Notes: a model not told the origin generated them from the letters alone. Counted from the first letter of the stretch, positions 40,664-50,397 are shown. The stretch is 64,000 bases of DNA from Thioalkalivibrio sp. (GCA_011389655.1 JAABTX010000003.1:39412-103411), one strand, 5' to 3'. A program made the numbers and translations.

Positions 40664-40731
40664 ATCCGTTCTCCCGGCAGGTCCTGCCCTGCCCCGACTC
40701 ACTGCTTTCTATCCAACAGCATAGACCATAG

Positions 40732-41076
40732 TTAACCAGGTGGCCAAGAAAAGTTGCGTCCACCCAACACGTGCAGATGAATATGATACACCGATTGCCC
40801 GGCGCCGTGGCCACAGTTCATCACTGTCCGGTAACCTTCGTTTTCCAGGTCCAGCTTTCGCGCGACCTCCGCGCCTGCCAGCATCAGGTCTCCCAGCACT
40901 TCGCGGTCTTCCGGCACGGTGTCATCCAGCGTGGCGATGTGGCGGCGCGGAATCACCAGCGCGTGCTGGGGCGCGACCGGGTTCAGGTCATGGAACGCGA
41001 GTACCGACTCGGTTTCCAGAATCATCTGCGGCTCCATTTCGCCGGCCGCGATGCGGCAGAATACGCAATCCGTCAT
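40732..41076 (-). CDS. hinT: HIT-family nucleotide phosphoramidase (HinT-like)
   Basis: A 114-residue histidine-triad protein with CVFCRIAAGEMEP at the N-terminus and the catalytic triad motif HIHLHVLGG near residue 97. Members hydrolyse AMP-N-linked substrates such as lysyl-adenylate. The length matches bacterial HinT. It is followed, on the same strand going leftwards, by the barrel gene; recR lies upstream with about 50 bases between. Confidence 0.93.
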   Translation of the reverse strand: MTDCVFCRIAAGEMEPQMILETESVLAFHDLNPVAPQHALVIPRRHIATLDDTVPEDREVLGDLMLAGAEVARKLDLENEGYRTVMNCGHGAGQSVYHIHLHVLGGRNFSWPPG

Positions 41077-41127
41077 GTTGTTCGTCTCCCGGCTGTCAGG
41101 CCCGCGGGCTTCGGGGCCAGTGGTAGG

Positions 41128-41718
41128 TCAGTAGTCGCGGCGACCGGACAGTGCGTGCGCAAGCGTCCCGGCGTCCAGATACTCGAGCTCCCCACCCGTC
41201 GGCACTCCCTGCGCGATCCGCGTCGCCCGCACGCCATGGCGTGCGGCCATCTCGCCGATGTAGTGCGCCGTCACCTCGCCCTCGACCGAGGCGTTGGTCG
41301 CCAGAATCAACTCCCGCACGTCGTGGTCCTGCAGGCGCTTCTCGAGCTGGTCCAGGCCAAGATCCTCGGGACCGATGCCGTCCAGCGGCGACAACCGCCC
41401 GAGCAGCACGTGGAACAGCCCCCGGAAGTCCGTTGCCGATTCGATCGCCAGCACGTCGCCGGGGGTCTCGACCACGCAGATGACCCCGTCGTCCCGCCCG
41501 GTGTCGAGGCAGCGGGAGCAGGTCTCGCGGGCCGTCAGCGTCCGGCACACGGAACAGTGACCGACCGTGTCGACCGCCGCTTCCAGTGCCACGGCCAGGC
41601 GCCGGGCGCCCGCGCGATCCCGCTCGAGCAGGTGCAGCGCCATCCTGCGCGCGGATTTCGCGCCGACGCCCGGAAGGCACCGCAGGGCGGCGATCAGTTC
41701 GTCCAGGACCGCTTCCAC
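41128..41718 (-). CDS. recR: Recombination protein RecR
   Basis: A 196-residue protein with an N-terminal helix-hairpin-helix ([20 protein letters not shown]), a four-Cys zinc finger ([16 protein letters not shown]) and a Toprim domain opening [13 protein letters not shown]. It acts with RecO, encoded at 25.8 kb, to load RecA at gaps. The dnaX-ybaB-recR order is the conserved bacterial one; coding is minus-strand and closely spaced. Confidence 0.96.
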   Translation of the reverse strand: MEAVLDELIAALRCLPGVGAKSARRMALHLLERDRAGARRLAVALEAAVDTVGHCSVCRTLTARETCSRCLDTGRDDGVICVVETPGDVLAIESATDFRGLFHVLLGRLSPLDGIGPEDLGLDQLEKRLQDHDVRELILATNASVEGEVTAHYIGEMAARHGVRATRIAQGVPTGGELEYLDAGTLAHALSGRRDY

Positions 41719-41749
41719 AGGACCCCGCCCCTGCAGTGACGCAGCCGCC

Positions 41750-42076
41750 TCAGAACGGCAGTTTCATGCCGGCCGGAAGACCCATGCCCTCGGTCAGACT
41801 GGCCATGCGCTCCTGGGCGGCCGCCTCCGCCTTGTGTACCGCGTCGTTGATCGCGGCCGCGACCAGGTCCTCGATCATGTCGCGATCGTCGTCGAAGAGG
41901 CTCGGATCAATGCTTACGCGGCGCACCTCGTGCTTGCCCGTCATCACCACCCGGACCAGTCCGCCACCGGCCTGTCCGTCGACCTCCATGTTGGCCAGTT
42001 CCGTCTGCACCTTCTGCATGTCTTCCTGCATCTTCTGGGCCTGCTTCATCAAGCCGCCCAAGCCACCCTTCATCAT
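41750..42076 (-). CDS. ybaB: YbaB/EbfC-family nucleoid-associated protein
   Basis: A 108-residue protein starting [20 protein letters not shown], a helical dimerising region, followed by the conserved [19 protein letters not shown] strand segment. EbfC binds DNA without strong sequence specificity. It sits between dnaX and recR, as in most bacteria. Its stop is about 30 bases before recR. Confidence 0.94.
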   Translation of the reverse strand: MMKGGLGGLMKQAQKMQEDMQKVQTELANMEVDGQAGGGLVRVVMTGKHEVRRVSIDPSLFDDDRDMIEDLVAAAINDAVHKAEAAAQERMASLTEGMGLPAGMKLPF

Positions 42077-42129
42077 CGCTTCTCGCTCCTGGTCATCTGA
42101 CTGCCTGTGCCGTACAGCGCCGTGGCCGG

Positions 42130-43956
42130 TCAGGGCGCTGGCTGGTCGCCTGCGCCTGCACCATCGGCGCGGTCGATCAGCTGCACCCTGGCGACCTCGG
42201 CACCAAAGGTTTCACGCAACGCGGCGATCACCGGATCGGCGCGCACCTCGGACTCGGCCCTAGCCTGACGCTCCGCCGCGTCTGCGGCAAGCCTGGCCGC
42301 GGGCGTGCTTGCCGACGCCTCGCTCCGCTCGCGCAGCTCGAGGCGGATATCATCGCCAAGCACCTGCGCAAGCGCCTCGGTCAGCCGCGCCAGGCCCCGG
42401 CCCGTGCACAACATGCGGTGCCCGGGCTGGACCGCGATCACGACCCGTTGCCGGTCATGCTCGATCAGGTCCGCGTTCAGCGCGAGTTCCCGCGTCGGGC
42501 CGGGGCTCAGGGAGTGCGCGAAGGCATGCCAGTCCAGCGGCGGTGGCTCCGCGACCCGGCTGACGGCCGGCTCTTCCTCGCGCGCACGCGGCCGCGCTCG
42601 CGCATCCGGAACGGTCGCGGCAACATCCGGCCGCCCGCCCTCACCCCCCGGGGGGCCATCTTCCCCGCCGGAGAGAGCCGTACCGGCGGACCGGCCCGGC
42701 GCGGCCGCCGCCGGCGTCCGCGGTTCTCGCCTCGAGCGGCCCGAGGCCCGGCGCGCGTGCGGTCCCGCAGTGTGCGGCTGCGCCCGCTCCGGCGGCGGGC
42801 GCTCTGCGCGGGATGCGCTGCCGGGAGCGCCGGAGTCCCTCGCGGGCGGCACCTCGGGCCGGAAGGCGAGCACACGCAGCAGCGTCATCTCCACCCCGAT
42901 GCGCGGGTCCGGTGCGTGCGGCAGGTCGCGCCGCCCGTGAAGCAGGATCTGGTAGGCCAGCTGAATGTCCTCCGGGGCCTCGCGGCCTGCCGCCTCGCGC
43001 TGCCATGCCGAGAGACCGTCATCGGCTTCGGTTTCCGAGCCGGGTGCGGCCGGATCCCGCGCCATTGCCTGGCACACCGCCACCCCGTGCACGAGCGCTG
43101 CGAGCGCATCCAGCAGACGTGGCCAATCGGGAGCAAGGGCGTCCAGCTCGGCCAGGATTGCGAGCAGGCGCGGCCCGTCGCCGGTCCAGGCGGCGTCAAG
43201 AAGCTCGGTCAGCCGCCGGCGGGGCAGCAGTCCGATCATGTCGCAGACCTCGGCCTCGGTGAGGCCCGCGCCAGCGTAGGCGATCGCCTGCTCGGTGAGA
43301 CTGAGCGCGTCCCGCATGCTGCCCTCACCCGCCTCGGCAAGCCGCAGCAGGGCGCCGGCCTCCGCGGGAATCCCCTCGGCCGCGAGGATGCGCTCGAGAT
43401 GCTCGGCCATCATGGTCGACGGCATCGGCTTCAGGTTGAACTGAAGACAACGGGAGAGGACCGTGACCGGCAGCTTCTGCGGATCGGTGGTCGCAAGCAG
43501 GAACTTCACGTGCTCCGGCGGTTCCTCCAGGGTCTTCAGCAGGGCGTTGAAGCTCTTCTCGGAGAGCATGTGCACTTCGTCGATCAGGTAGACCTTGAAG
43601 CGGCCCGACACCGGCGCATAGGCCACGTTGTCCAGCAATTCCCGGGTGTCGTCCACGCGGGTGCGGGAGGCTGCGTCCACCTCGATGAGATCGAGATGGC
43701 GTCCCTCCGCGATCTCGACGCAGGAACGGCACTGGCCGCAGGGTGTCGCGGTGACCCCCGTCTCGCAGTTCAGGCATCGGGCCAGGATCCGGGCGACCGT
43801 GGTCTTGCCGACACCGCGGGTGCCGGAAAACAGATAGGCGTGATGCAGACGGTTGCCGTTGAGCGCGTTCACGAGCGCCCGCACCACGTGGGGCTGCCCG
43901 ACCATGTCCTCGAATCGCCCGGGGCGCCACTTTCGGGCCAGCACCTGATGTGTCAT
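42130..43956 (-). CDS. dnaX: DNA polymerase III subunits gamma/tau
   Basis: A 608-residue clamp-loader ATPase. Walker [13 protein letters not shown] is at about residues 44-55, the zinc-binding [19 protein letters not shown] at about 62-80, and Walker B LIDEVHML near 125. Domains I-III end at about residue 370. A Pro/Arg/Gly-rich linker (about 375-480) leads to tau domains IV-V, which bind DnaB and the polymerase. I saw no A-rich slippery heptamer like that of E. coli, so a frameshifted gamma form is not evident. The start lies 44 bases after ffs. Confidence 0.95.
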   Translation of the reverse strand: MTHQVLARKWRPGRFEDMVGQPHVVRALVNALNGNRLHHAYLFSGTRGVGKTTVARILARCLNCETGVTATPCGQCRSCVEIAEGRHLDLIEVDAASRTRVDDTRELLDNVAYAPVSGRFKVYLIDEVHMLSEKSFNALLKTLEEPPEHVKFLLATTDPQKLPVTVLSRCLQFNLKPMPSTMMAEHLERILAAEGIPAEAGALLRLAEAGEGSMRDALSLTEQAIAYAGAGLTEAEVCDMIGLLPRRRLTELLDAAWTGDGPRLLAILAELDALAPDWPRLLDALAALVHGVAVCQAMARDPAAPGSETEADDGLSAWQREAAGREAPEDIQLAYQILLHGRRDLPHAPDPRIGVEMTLLRVLAFRPEVPPARDSGAPGSASRAERPPPERAQPHTAGPHARRASGRSRREPRTPAAAAPGRSAGTALSGGEDGPPGGEGGRPDVAATVPDARARPRAREEEPAVSRVAEPPPLDWHAFAHSLSPGPTRELALNADLIEHDRQRVVIAVQPGHRMLCTGRGLARLTEALAQVLGDDIRLELRERSEASASTPAARLAADAAERQARAESEVRADPVIAALRETFGAEVARVQLIDRADGAGAGDQPAP

Positions 43957-44000
43957 CGGCTCCCGCTGTCCTCGATCCGCCCCGCAGGGCCGTGCGTAAG

Positions 44001-44115
<115 letters not shown>

Positions 44116-44209
44116 ATAACGCTGTACCTGAGAAATCAGGCGAACCCCTAAGGTTCCCGTTTTCGAGCGTCGCCGTCAACCGTGCGCACCGGCCGCGGTC
44201 CGCGACCGG

Positions 44210-44275
44210 ATCCATTATTTGGAAAAATCTATCAACATTATTCAATCATTCGATTAGAAATATTCCTGCCCACCC
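44210..44275 (+). promoter_or_regulatory. AT-rich promoter region of the Prx-Grx gene
   Basis: About 60 bases of unusually A+T-rich DNA stand out in a G+C-rich background, with stretches such as ATCTATCAACATTATTCAATC and GATTAGAAATATT. TCAACA, 17 bases and TAGAAA form a possible sigma-70 pair. In other gammaproteobacteria Prx-Grx genes are under OxyR control, and the spaced ATC/GAT half-sites may fit that, but I cannot define a clear operator. Confidence 0.35.
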
Positions 44276-44361
44276 CGTAACCTTGCCCGCAGTTGCAGCA
44301 CAGGCTGCACGACAGAATTCATGCAATCAGCGACTCACCACACTACAGCAAGGAGATCTTC

Positions 44362-45108
44362 ATGAACCTGCAAGCACGAGAAGGGCAGCGCGTCCCCGAC
44401 GTCACGTTCCGCTGCCGCAAGGACAACGAGTGGAACGACATCCGCTCCCAGGACATCTTCAGCGGCCGCAGCGTCGTCGTCTTCGCCCTGCCCGGTGCGT
44501 TCACCCCGACCTGCTCCTCGGCACACCTGCCGCGCTACAACGAGCTGGCGCCGGTATTCGAGGCGCACGGCATCGACGAGATCGTGTGCGTGTCCGTGAA
44601 CGACGGCTTCGTGATGGAGGCCTGGCAGAGCGACCAGGGAGCAGACCGTGTCACCTTCCTCGCCGACGGCAACGGGGAGTTCACCGCGGGCATGGGCATG
44701 CTGGTGGACAAGTCGGACCTCGGGTTCGGCAAGCGTTCCTGGCGCTACTCCATGCTGGTCCGTGACGGCGTCATCGAGAAGCAGTTCATCGAACCCGACG
44801 AGCCCGGTGATCCGTTCGTCGTCTCCGACGCCGACACCATGCTCGAGCACATCGCCCCGAACGCCTCGCGGCCGAAGGACGTGGTGCTGTTCACCAAGCC
44901 CGGCTGCCCGTACTGCAAGGCGGCGAAGGAAGACCTGCAGGATGCGGGCATGGAGTTCGAGGAGATCGTGCTCGGCCGCGACACCACCCTGCGCGGGCTG
45001 CGCGCCGCAACCGGAGCGATGACCGTGCCCCAGGTCTTCATCGCGGGACACCGGATCGGTGGGTCGGAAGACCTGAAGGCCTGGCTGGTGGAGCGCCGGG
45101 CCGCCTGA
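44362..45108 (+). CDS. Peroxiredoxin-glutaredoxin fusion (thiol-dependent peroxidase)
   Basis: A 248-residue hybrid: a Prx5-type peroxiredoxin (residues 1-165) with the peroxidatic C51 in PGAFTPTC, and a C-terminal glutaredoxin (about 170-245) with CPYC at 182-185 and TVPQVF at 221-226. Such fusions reduce peroxides with glutathione through their own glutaredoxin. Chromatium makes a glutathione-amide-dependent relative next to a dedicated reductase, and a reductase gene follows here. AGGAGA precedes the ATG. The upstream A+T-rich block suggests its own, probably peroxide-induced, promoter. Confidence 0.92.
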   Translation: MNLQAREGQRVPDVTFRCRKDNEWNDIRSQDIFSGRSVVVFALPGAFTPTCSSAHLPRYNELAPVFEAHGIDEIVCVSVNDGFVMEAWQSDQGADRVTFLADGNGEFTAGMGMLVDKSDLGFGKRSWRYSMLVRDGVIEKQFIEPDEPGDPFVVSDADTMLEHIAPNASRPKDVVLFTKPGCPYCKAAKEDLQDAGMEFEEIVLGRDTTLRGLRAATGAMTVPQVFIAGHRIGGSEDLKAWLVERRAA

Positions 45109-45112
45109 CCCC

Positions 45113-45139
45113 CGCGCCGGGGACGGGATCCCCGGCGCG
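45113..45139 (+). terminator. Hairpin after the Prx-Grx gene
   Basis: CGCGCCGGGGA (45113-45123) pairs with TCCCCGGCGCG (45129-45139) around a 5-base loop, four bases past the Prx-Grx stop. The 11-bp G+C stem is strong, but no T-run follows, so it may be a partial terminator or an mRNA 3'-end stabiliser before the reductase gene. Confidence 0.5.
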
Positions 45140-45267
45140 CCCGACCGGGCCTTTCAGCCCCGTACCGCCCAGTACGTTAGAATTCGGGCATACACGCCAC
45201 ATTCATTGCTCGCGGGCGCCCCGTCTACCGGGGCGCATCCGCGTCCGTAAACTGAACGGGAGCCAAC

Positions 45268-46659
45268 ATGGAAGAGTACGACATCCTCGTGATCGGCGGA
45301 GGCAGCGGCGGTCTGGCTGTGGCCGAGCGGGCTGCAGGGCACGGTGCCCGGGTCGCGGTCTTCGATCCCCGGCCGCTTGGGGGGACCTGCGTTAACGAGG
45401 GCTGCGTCCCGAAGAAGCTCACCTGGTACGCGTCCCATCACATGGGCCACGCCCGCCATGCCCATGAATTCGGTGTGGATGTCGAGGTCCGGGACCTGCG
45501 CTATGCGGACCTGGTGCGCCAGCGCCATGACTTCCTGCGGATGCTCAACGACTACTGGTCCGGCTACCTCGAGCGGCTCGGCGTCCACTACGTGGCCGAG
45601 CGCGCGCAACTCGTCGATGCCCGCACGGTGTCCGCCGGCGGCAGGGAATACCGCGGCGAACGGGTGGTCATCGCCACCGGCGGCGAACCGATCGTCCCGC
45701 GGATGCCGGGACACGAACTCGGGGCGACCTCCGATGACTTCTTCCAGTGGGAGGACCTGCCGCAATCCATCGCGGTCATCGGCGCGGGATACATCGGTCT
45801 CGAGATGGCCGGCATGCTGCGCTCCTTTGGCGTTGACGTGACGGTCATCGCGATGGAGAACCGGGTGCTGGAGATGTTCGACCCGATGGTCAGCCACGTG
45901 CTCGAGCGCCACATGGAGGAGCAGGGAATCACCAGGCACCTCGGCGCGACGGTCACGGGCCTCGAGGGGACGCCGGGCGCGGTCACCGTGCATGCCGGCG
46001 AGGACCAGAGGCACGGTCCGTTCGAGCGCGTGCTGTGGGCCGTGGGCCGGCGCCCGAAGACCCGCGACATCGGCCTCGAGGCCGCCGGCGTCGAGATCCT
46101 GCCCAACGGCATCATTCCGGTGAACGAATGGCAGGAGACCAGCGTGGCGGGCGTATTTGCGCTCGGCGACGTGATCGGCAAGGCACCACTGACGCCCGTG
46201 GCGATTGCGGCAGGGCGCCGGCTGGCCGACCACTGGCTGGCGCCGGAGCGCAAACCCGTGCCGGTGGACTATGCGCAGATTCCGACCGTCACCTTCACCC
46301 ATCCGCCCACGGGCGGTGTCGGATTGACCGAACCCGCGGCCGTGCAGGCGTTCGGTGACTCGGTCCGCGTCTACGAGACGGAGTTCGGCGGTCTCGCCCG
46401 CGCCTTTGCGAGGGACGACGTCGCGCCGATGGCGATGAAACTCATCTGCGCCGGCGAGGACGAACGCGTGCTCGGGATCCACATGGTCGGGGACGGGGTG
46501 GACGAGATGCTGCAGGGCTTCGCGGTCGCGGTACGCATGGGCGCGACCAAGCGCGACTTCGACCTCACCATTCCACTGCATCCGACCAGCGCGGAAGAGT
46601 TGGTGACATTGAAGGTCGCGCGCCCCGGGCAGGTTGATCCTGTCGCCAACGCCGCCTGA
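45268..46659 (+). CDS. gor: Glutathione (or glutathione amide) disulfide reductase, NADH-type residues
   Basis: A 463-residue flavoprotein disulfide reductase. It has the FAD motif VIGGGSGGLAVAERA, the redox pair C41/C46 in GGTCVNEGCVPKK, and the C-terminal catalytic H438/E443 in HPTSAEE. In the nucleotide-binding fold, where NADPH-dependent glutathione reductases have two Arg residues, this protein has M196 and E202 (VIAMENRVLEMFD) and G177 in GYIGLE. These changes favour NADH. The gene follows the Prx-Grx fusion, as in Chromatium, where the pair uses glutathione amide. It should supply the reduced thiol. The in vivo thiol is inference. Confidence 0.88.
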   Translation: MEEYDILVIGGGSGGLAVAERAAGHGARVAVFDPRPLGGTCVNEGCVPKKLTWYASHHMGHARHAHEFGVDVEVRDLRYADLVRQRHDFLRMLNDYWSGYLERLGVHYVAERAQLVDARTVSAGGREYRGERVVIATGGEPIVPRMPGHELGATSDDFFQWEDLPQSIAVIGAGYIGLEMAGMLRSFGVDVTVIAMENRVLEMFDPMVSHVLERHMEEQGITRHLGATVTGLEGTPGAVTVHAGEDQRHGPFERVLWAVGRRPKTRDIGLEAAGVEILPNGIIPVNEWQETSVAGVFALGDVIGKAPLTPVAIAAGRRLADHWLAPERKPVPVDYAQIPTVTFTHPPTGGVGLTEPAAVQAFGDSVRVYETEFGGLARAFARDDVAPMAMKLICAGEDERVLGIHMVGDGVDEMLQGFAVAVRMGATKRDFDLTIPLHPTSAEELVTLKVARPGQVDPVANAA

Positions 46660-46678
46660 CGCCGCAGCGGGCCGCGGC

Positions 46679-46711
46679 CGCGGCCCGGATGGCCGGTGCA
46701 TCCGGGCCGCG
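46679..46711. terminator. Bidirectional hairpin between convergent genes
   Basis: CGGCCCGGATG (46681-46691) pairs with CATCCGGGCCG (46699-46709) around a 7-base loop, and two more base pairs extend it outward. It lies between the converging reductase and nitroreductase genes, so it can end both transcripts. No T-run is present on either side. Confidence 0.6.
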
Positions 46712-46749
46712 CATCCGGCGCGTGGCAGGAGGCCATGGCTGCCCTCGAC

Positions 46750-47718
46750 TCAACTCCACTCGATCACGTCAGCCAGCGGCCGGCGGGGTGTCGGCGGGAG
46801 CGGATTCGGGGCATACCCGAAGCGCAGCAGGATCTGCGGAAGGCCTTCCCCGCCCGCCAGCTCGCCCACCTGCCCGCGTAGCTCGCCGACCTGGATCGGC
46901 TGGTTCAGGTAGGAGGCGCGCAGGCCGAAACTGCAGCCGACCAGCAGGACGCGCTGCAGCGCCTGACCGGCCGCCAGCCAGCTTCTTGGACTGTCGTCGT
47001 CGGTGCCGAGCACCGCGAGAAGCGGCGAATTCTCGGCGAGTTCGCGGTCTTTCGACGCCACGCCACCACCCATGTCGAAATTGCGCACCACCATCTGGGC
47101 GATCGGGGCGGTGAATGGCGAGACCGTCAGCCCGTCGCCTTCCGAACGCGTGTGCATCCAGGCAGCCAGTTCCCGGCGCCACTTCGGATCGCCCCACTGC
47201 AGCGCGTCACCCTCGACCACCAGTTCTACCGCCCGTTGGCGCAACGCGTCGGTCTCCAGCGGGCGCAGCCATGCACCCTCCGCCGCGGCGGCCTCCACCA
47301 TTGCATCGACGGCCTTTCCCTCCACCGGTCGCGGCTCGAAGCGCGTCCTGCATGTACGCCGCTGGTCGATGAACCGGGCGAGTTCCGCCTCGGGCACACG
47401 CTCTGCCGAATCGCGCGTGATCGACACACGCGACAGCCAGTCGGATTCATCGGGGTCCGGGAGCAGCCGGTTCTCCACATGAAACCCGCGATCGGCGGCC
47501 GCCAGCACCAGGTTCAGCAGCGCGCAGCCGCAACTGATGGTGAGTTCCCGTCCGTCCGGGTCATTGACCGGCAGCGCACGCGTCGTGTCCGCAAGCAGGT
47601 CCACGTAGGGCTCCCCGATCAGGAAGAACCAGGGCTGGGTGTTGTGACTGGATGGCGCCTTGGTCGCGCTGCCCACCAGGTCGATCGCCTCCTCGCTCCA
47701 GCTAGGTGCCCCTGACAT
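46750..47718 (-). CDS. Acg-family FMN-binding nitroreductase-like protein
   Basis: A 322-residue protein of the nitroreductase fold. The N-terminal ATKAPSSHNTQPWFF is the hallmark of the Acg-like branch, and a repeated half-domain with SPLLAVLGTDDDSPRSWLAAGQ and QPIQVGELR occurs near the C-terminus. Family members bind FMN and may reduce nitro compounds or quinones; the Mycobacterium Acg protein lacks clear catalysis. The start ATG 47718 has GGAGG seven bases upstream. Substrate unknown. Confidence 0.85.
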   Translation of the reverse strand: MSGAPSWSEEAIDLVGSATKAPSSHNTQPWFFLIGEPYVDLLADTTRALPVNDPDGRELTISCGCALLNLVLAAADRGFHVENRLLPDPDESDWLSRVSITRDSAERVPEAELARFIDQRRTCRTRFEPRPVEGKAVDAMVEAAAAEGAWLRPLETDALRQRAVELVVEGDALQWGDPKWRRELAAWMHTRSEGDGLTVSPFTAPIAQMVVRNFDMGGGVASKDRELAENSPLLAVLGTDDDSPRSWLAAGQALQRVLLVGCSFGLRASYLNQPIQVGELRGQVGELAGGEGLPQILLRFGYAPNPLPPTPRRPLADVIEWS

Positions 47719-47884
47719 CGCCCCTCCTCCGCGCCACCCGCAAGCGTTCCGGCCGGGAGCACTCGTCCCGGCAAACGCCGATGGTTCAAGGCTGCGCCCG
47801 CGTGGCGGGCCCGCCACCCCTACAGTCTAGTAGTTTCGCCAGAATCTGCCGGAGACGGTCGGGCCGGCCTCGAGCGGTACCGGA

Positions 47885-47927
47885 GGTGTCTGCACGTGCC
47901 GGCCTCAGGCGGGCAGGTGCAGACACC
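47885..47927. repeat. 11-bp perfect inverted repeat
   Basis: GGTGTCTGCAC (47885-47895) and GTGCAGACACC (47917-47927) flank a 21-base loop. It lies between the 38-residue membrane-protein gene and the nitroreductase gene, both on the minus strand. It may end transcription of the small gene or be an operator. No T-run follows. Confidence 0.55.
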
Positions 47928-47989
47928 CCGCATTGGCCGCCGGCGCGCATACAGCCACACGCGCCAGCGGGTCTTCGGTACACCGGGCC

Positions 47990-48106
47990 TCACCCCTCAT
48001 GGCAATTTCCCCGGGGGCAGTCGTCACGCAGGATCAGGTTCAGAACCAGGCCAACGATCACGGCAGTCGCGACGAGGCCAAGCAGGGTAAGATTGTCGAA
48101 GTACAT
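47990..48106 (-). CDS. 38-residue single-span membrane protein
   Basis: A small ORF, MYFDNLTLLGLVATAVIV..., with ATG at 48106 and TGA at 47992-47990. GGAG lies eight bases before the ATG. Residues about 6-26 form one transmembrane helix (LTLLGLVATAVIVGLVLNLIL), preceded by a short acidic N-terminus. The C-terminal RDDCPRGNCHEG tail has two Cys (C30, C35) and an acidic-basic mix. The helix and the well-placed ribosome-binding site argue for a real gene. It is divergent from ompR. I recognise no family. Confidence 0.7.
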   Translation of the reverse strand: MYFDNLTLLGLVATAVIVGLVLNLILRDDCPRGNCHEG

Positions 48107-48322
48107 TTCGTTTCTCCAGCCGTTCTATACTTGAGGGTTGAATGCGCAGGACACCCGTCCACGGCCTTGAGTTCCACCGCTGCGGATGGTCTCACTCGCC
48201 GGCATGGCGCCTTGCACGCAGGTTGAACGATACGGCAGGCCTGTTGCCGGCGGATTTCCCGATACCCTGAATTTGTAACAGTGTGTTTCAGCACAACGGC
48301 GTGGCACACGCGGAAGAGACCT
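48107..48322. promoter_or_regulatory. Divergent region between the small membrane-protein gene and ompR
   Basis: About 215 bases hold the leaders of both genes. Near 48270-48295 TTTGTAACAGTGTGTTTCA resembles half-sites bound by OmpR-type regulators (TGTAACA, TGTTTCA). It is too short to define an operator. No other gene was seen. Confidence 0.3.
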
Positions 48323-49048
48323 ATGGAGACGACCACCGCTGCCCGAATCCTGCTCGTCGATGACGATCCGGGCCTCCGGGAACTGCTCACGCGGTACCTC
48401 GAGGAGCAGGGGTTCGAGGTGGTCGCCGTCAGCGACGGTGCGGAGATGGATATCGCGCTGTCCAGGCAGTCCTTCGACCTGCTGATCCTGGACGTGATGC
48501 TGCCGGGCGAGGATGGCCTGTCGGTGCTGCGCAGGGTGATCAACAAGCAACCCCTGCCCGTGATCATGGTTTCCGCGCGCGGCGAGGACATCGACCGGAT
48601 CGTGGGGCTCGAGGTTGGCGCAGACGACTACCTGGCCAAGCCGTTCAATCCCCGGGAGCTCCTCGCCCGTGTGCGGGCGGTGCTCCGACGGCGATCGTCG
48701 GCATCGGCCGACGAACAGGCGCCAGAGGGCCTGCACCGGTTTGGACCCTTCGAGCTGCACGTGCCGTCCCAGCGCCTGCTGCGCGACGGCCAGGACGTGC
48801 CACTAACCGGTGGCGAGTTCACGCTGCTGCGCGTCCTGGTCGAGCATCCCCAGCGCGTGCTGGACCGCAATATGCTGCTGGACCTCATCAAGGGCTATGA
48901 GCACCAGCCCTACGATCGCAGCATCGACGTCCGGGTCGCGCGCCTGCGGCGCAAGGTCGAGGACGACCCGGCCAACCCGCGCTACATACGCACCATCTGG
49001 GGCCGGGGCTACCTCTTCGCCCCCGATGGCAACGGCGTCAGCGCATGA
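48323..49048 (+). CDS. ompR: Osmolarity response regulator OmpR
   Basis: A 241-residue response regulator. The receiver domain has the acidic pocket VDDD (12-15), phosphorylation site D57 (LILDVMLPGEDG) and K107 (AKPFNPREL). The C-terminal winged-helix domain spans about 140-236 (RSIDVRVARLRRKVEDDPANPRYIRTIWGRGY). The sequence follows OmpR closely, including ARGEDIDRIVGLEVGADDY. ATG 48323 has GAAGAGA just upstream. Its stop overlaps envZ as ATGA, so the pair is cotranslated. Confidence 0.94.
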   Translation: METTTAARILLVDDDPGLRELLTRYLEEQGFEVVAVSDGAEMDIALSRQSFDLLILDVMLPGEDGLSVLRRVINKQPLPVIMVSARGEDIDRIVGLEVGADDYLAKPFNPRELLARVRAVLRRRSSASADEQAPEGLHRFGPFELHVPSQRLLRDGQDVPLTGGEFTLLRVLVEHPQRVLDRNMLLDLIKGYEHQPYDRSIDVRVARLRRKVEDDPANPRYIRTIWGRGYLFAPDGNGVSA

Positions 49049-50397
49049 GATGGCTGCAGGCGCTATCCCCGAGTTCCATCTATGTCCGAACCACGGGCAT
49101 TCTGCTGATCGCCTTCCTTGCCTTCGCGGTGATGATCCTTTCGGCGGTGGCTCACTTCACCATCATGCCGCTCGCCCGCAGCGCGGGCGACGACCTCGCG
49201 GCACTGATGCTCCTGTCCGCGCGCAGCTGGGCCGAGATCCCGCCGCCGGCACGGGAGGAGTTCAATGATCGGCTCTACCAGGATCACGGCCTGCGCATCA
49301 GGGAACCCCGCGAACCGCTGCCACCGATGCAGAACCTGCCGCTGCCCTATCTCGAATTCGTGCAGCAGTCGCTGTCCCGGCGCGCGGGATTTGACCTGCC
49401 CCTGCGTCCCCAGATGCACGAGGGAGAGCAGTGGTACTGGGCTGACCTGAGCATCGGCGGCCAGAACCTCCGCATCGGTCTGTCGCTGGCCCGCGTGGCA
49501 ACCCGGCATCTCGACGGTGCGCTGGTCGTGTTGGTGATCACCGCGCTGCTGGTGCCCCTGACCGCGGTGTTCATGGCCGGCCGGACCACGCGCCGGATCC
49601 GGCTGCTTTCGGCCGCGGTCGCCGACGTGTCCCAGGGTCAGGAGCCCACACCGCTGCCGGACCGCGGCTCGCGAGAGGTCCGCATGCTGGCCAGCAACTT
49701 CAACCGGATGGCACACCAGGTGCGCGATCTGCTTGCAAACCGGACCACCCTGCTGGCCGGCATCTCGCACGACCTGCGCACACCCCTGACACGGATGCGA
49801 CTCTCGCTGGAGATCCTGCGCGACAAGCACGATCCGAAACTGATCGAGGGAATCTGCAAGGACCTCGAGAACATGGACCGGATCATCGGCCAGACCCTTG
49901 CGTTGAGCCGCGACCTGGAGAACCGGGAGATAAAGAACGTCGATCTCGTCGCCCTGATCGAGCAGATCATCGCCGATGTCGGGCGCGGGGAGGAGGGCGA
50001 CATCCGCTGGGCCTTCTCCGCGCCAAGCTGTACGCGCACGCTGAACCCGGTGGCCCTGCAGCGCATTCTGTCCAACCTGATCGAGAACGCGATCCGCTAC
50101 GGGAATGGCAGCCGTGTCGAGGTCACGCTGCACTGCAACCCGACCGTGACGATACACGTGAAGGACCGGGGCCCCGGCATCCCGGACGATCAGCTGGAGG
50201 CCGTGTTCAGGCCGTTCCATCGCCTCGACAGTTCACGGAGCGCCCAGACCGGCGGCAGCGGCCTGGGGCTCGCCATCGTCCAGCAACTGGCGAAGGCCAA
50301 CGGCTGGGGGGTCTCGCTGCACCCGCGCGATGGCGGCGGCACCGAGGCGCGCGTCGCCATTCCTCCGCTGCGGTCCGGAAGGATCGACGCCGGCTGA
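49045..50397 (+). CDS. envZ: Osmolarity sensor histidine kinase EnvZ
   Basis: A 450-residue membrane sensor kinase. Two membrane helices (about 15-38 and 157-177) enclose a periplasmic domain of about 120 residues. A HAMP domain leads to the phospho-acceptor H242 in AGISHDLRTPLTRMRLS. The ATPase part has the N box NLIENAIRYG, G1 DRGPGIPDDQ and G2 GSGLGLAIV. It partners the overlapping ompR. The periplasmic domain includes WYWADLSIGG. Which signal it senses in this organism is not shown. Confidence 0.93.
   Translation: MRWLQALSPSSIYVRTTGILLIAFLAFAVMILSAVAHFTIMPLARSAGDDLAALMLLSARSWAEIPPPAREEFNDRLYQDHGLRIREPREPLPPMQNLPLPYLEFVQQSLSRRAGFDLPLRPQMHEGEQWYWADLSIGGQNLRIGLSLARVATRHLDGALVVLVITALLVPLTAVFMAGRTTRRIRLLSAAVADVSQGQEPTPLPDRGSREVRMLASNFNRMAHQVRDLLANRTTLLAGISHDLRTPLTRMRLSLEILRDKHDPKLIEGICKDLENMDRIIGQTLALSRDLENREIKNVDLVALIEQIIADVGRGEEGDIRWAFSAPSCTRTLNPVALQRILSNLIENAIRYGNGSRVEVTLHCNPTVTIHVKDRGPGIPDDQLEAVFRPFHRLDSSRSAQTGGSGLGLAIVQQLAKANGWGVSLHPRDGGGTEARVAIPPLRSGRIDAG

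Noticed and set aside
42130..43956. Programmed frameshift in dnaX
   Set aside because: No A-rich slippery heptamer is seen, so a gamma product by the E. coli mechanism is not supported.
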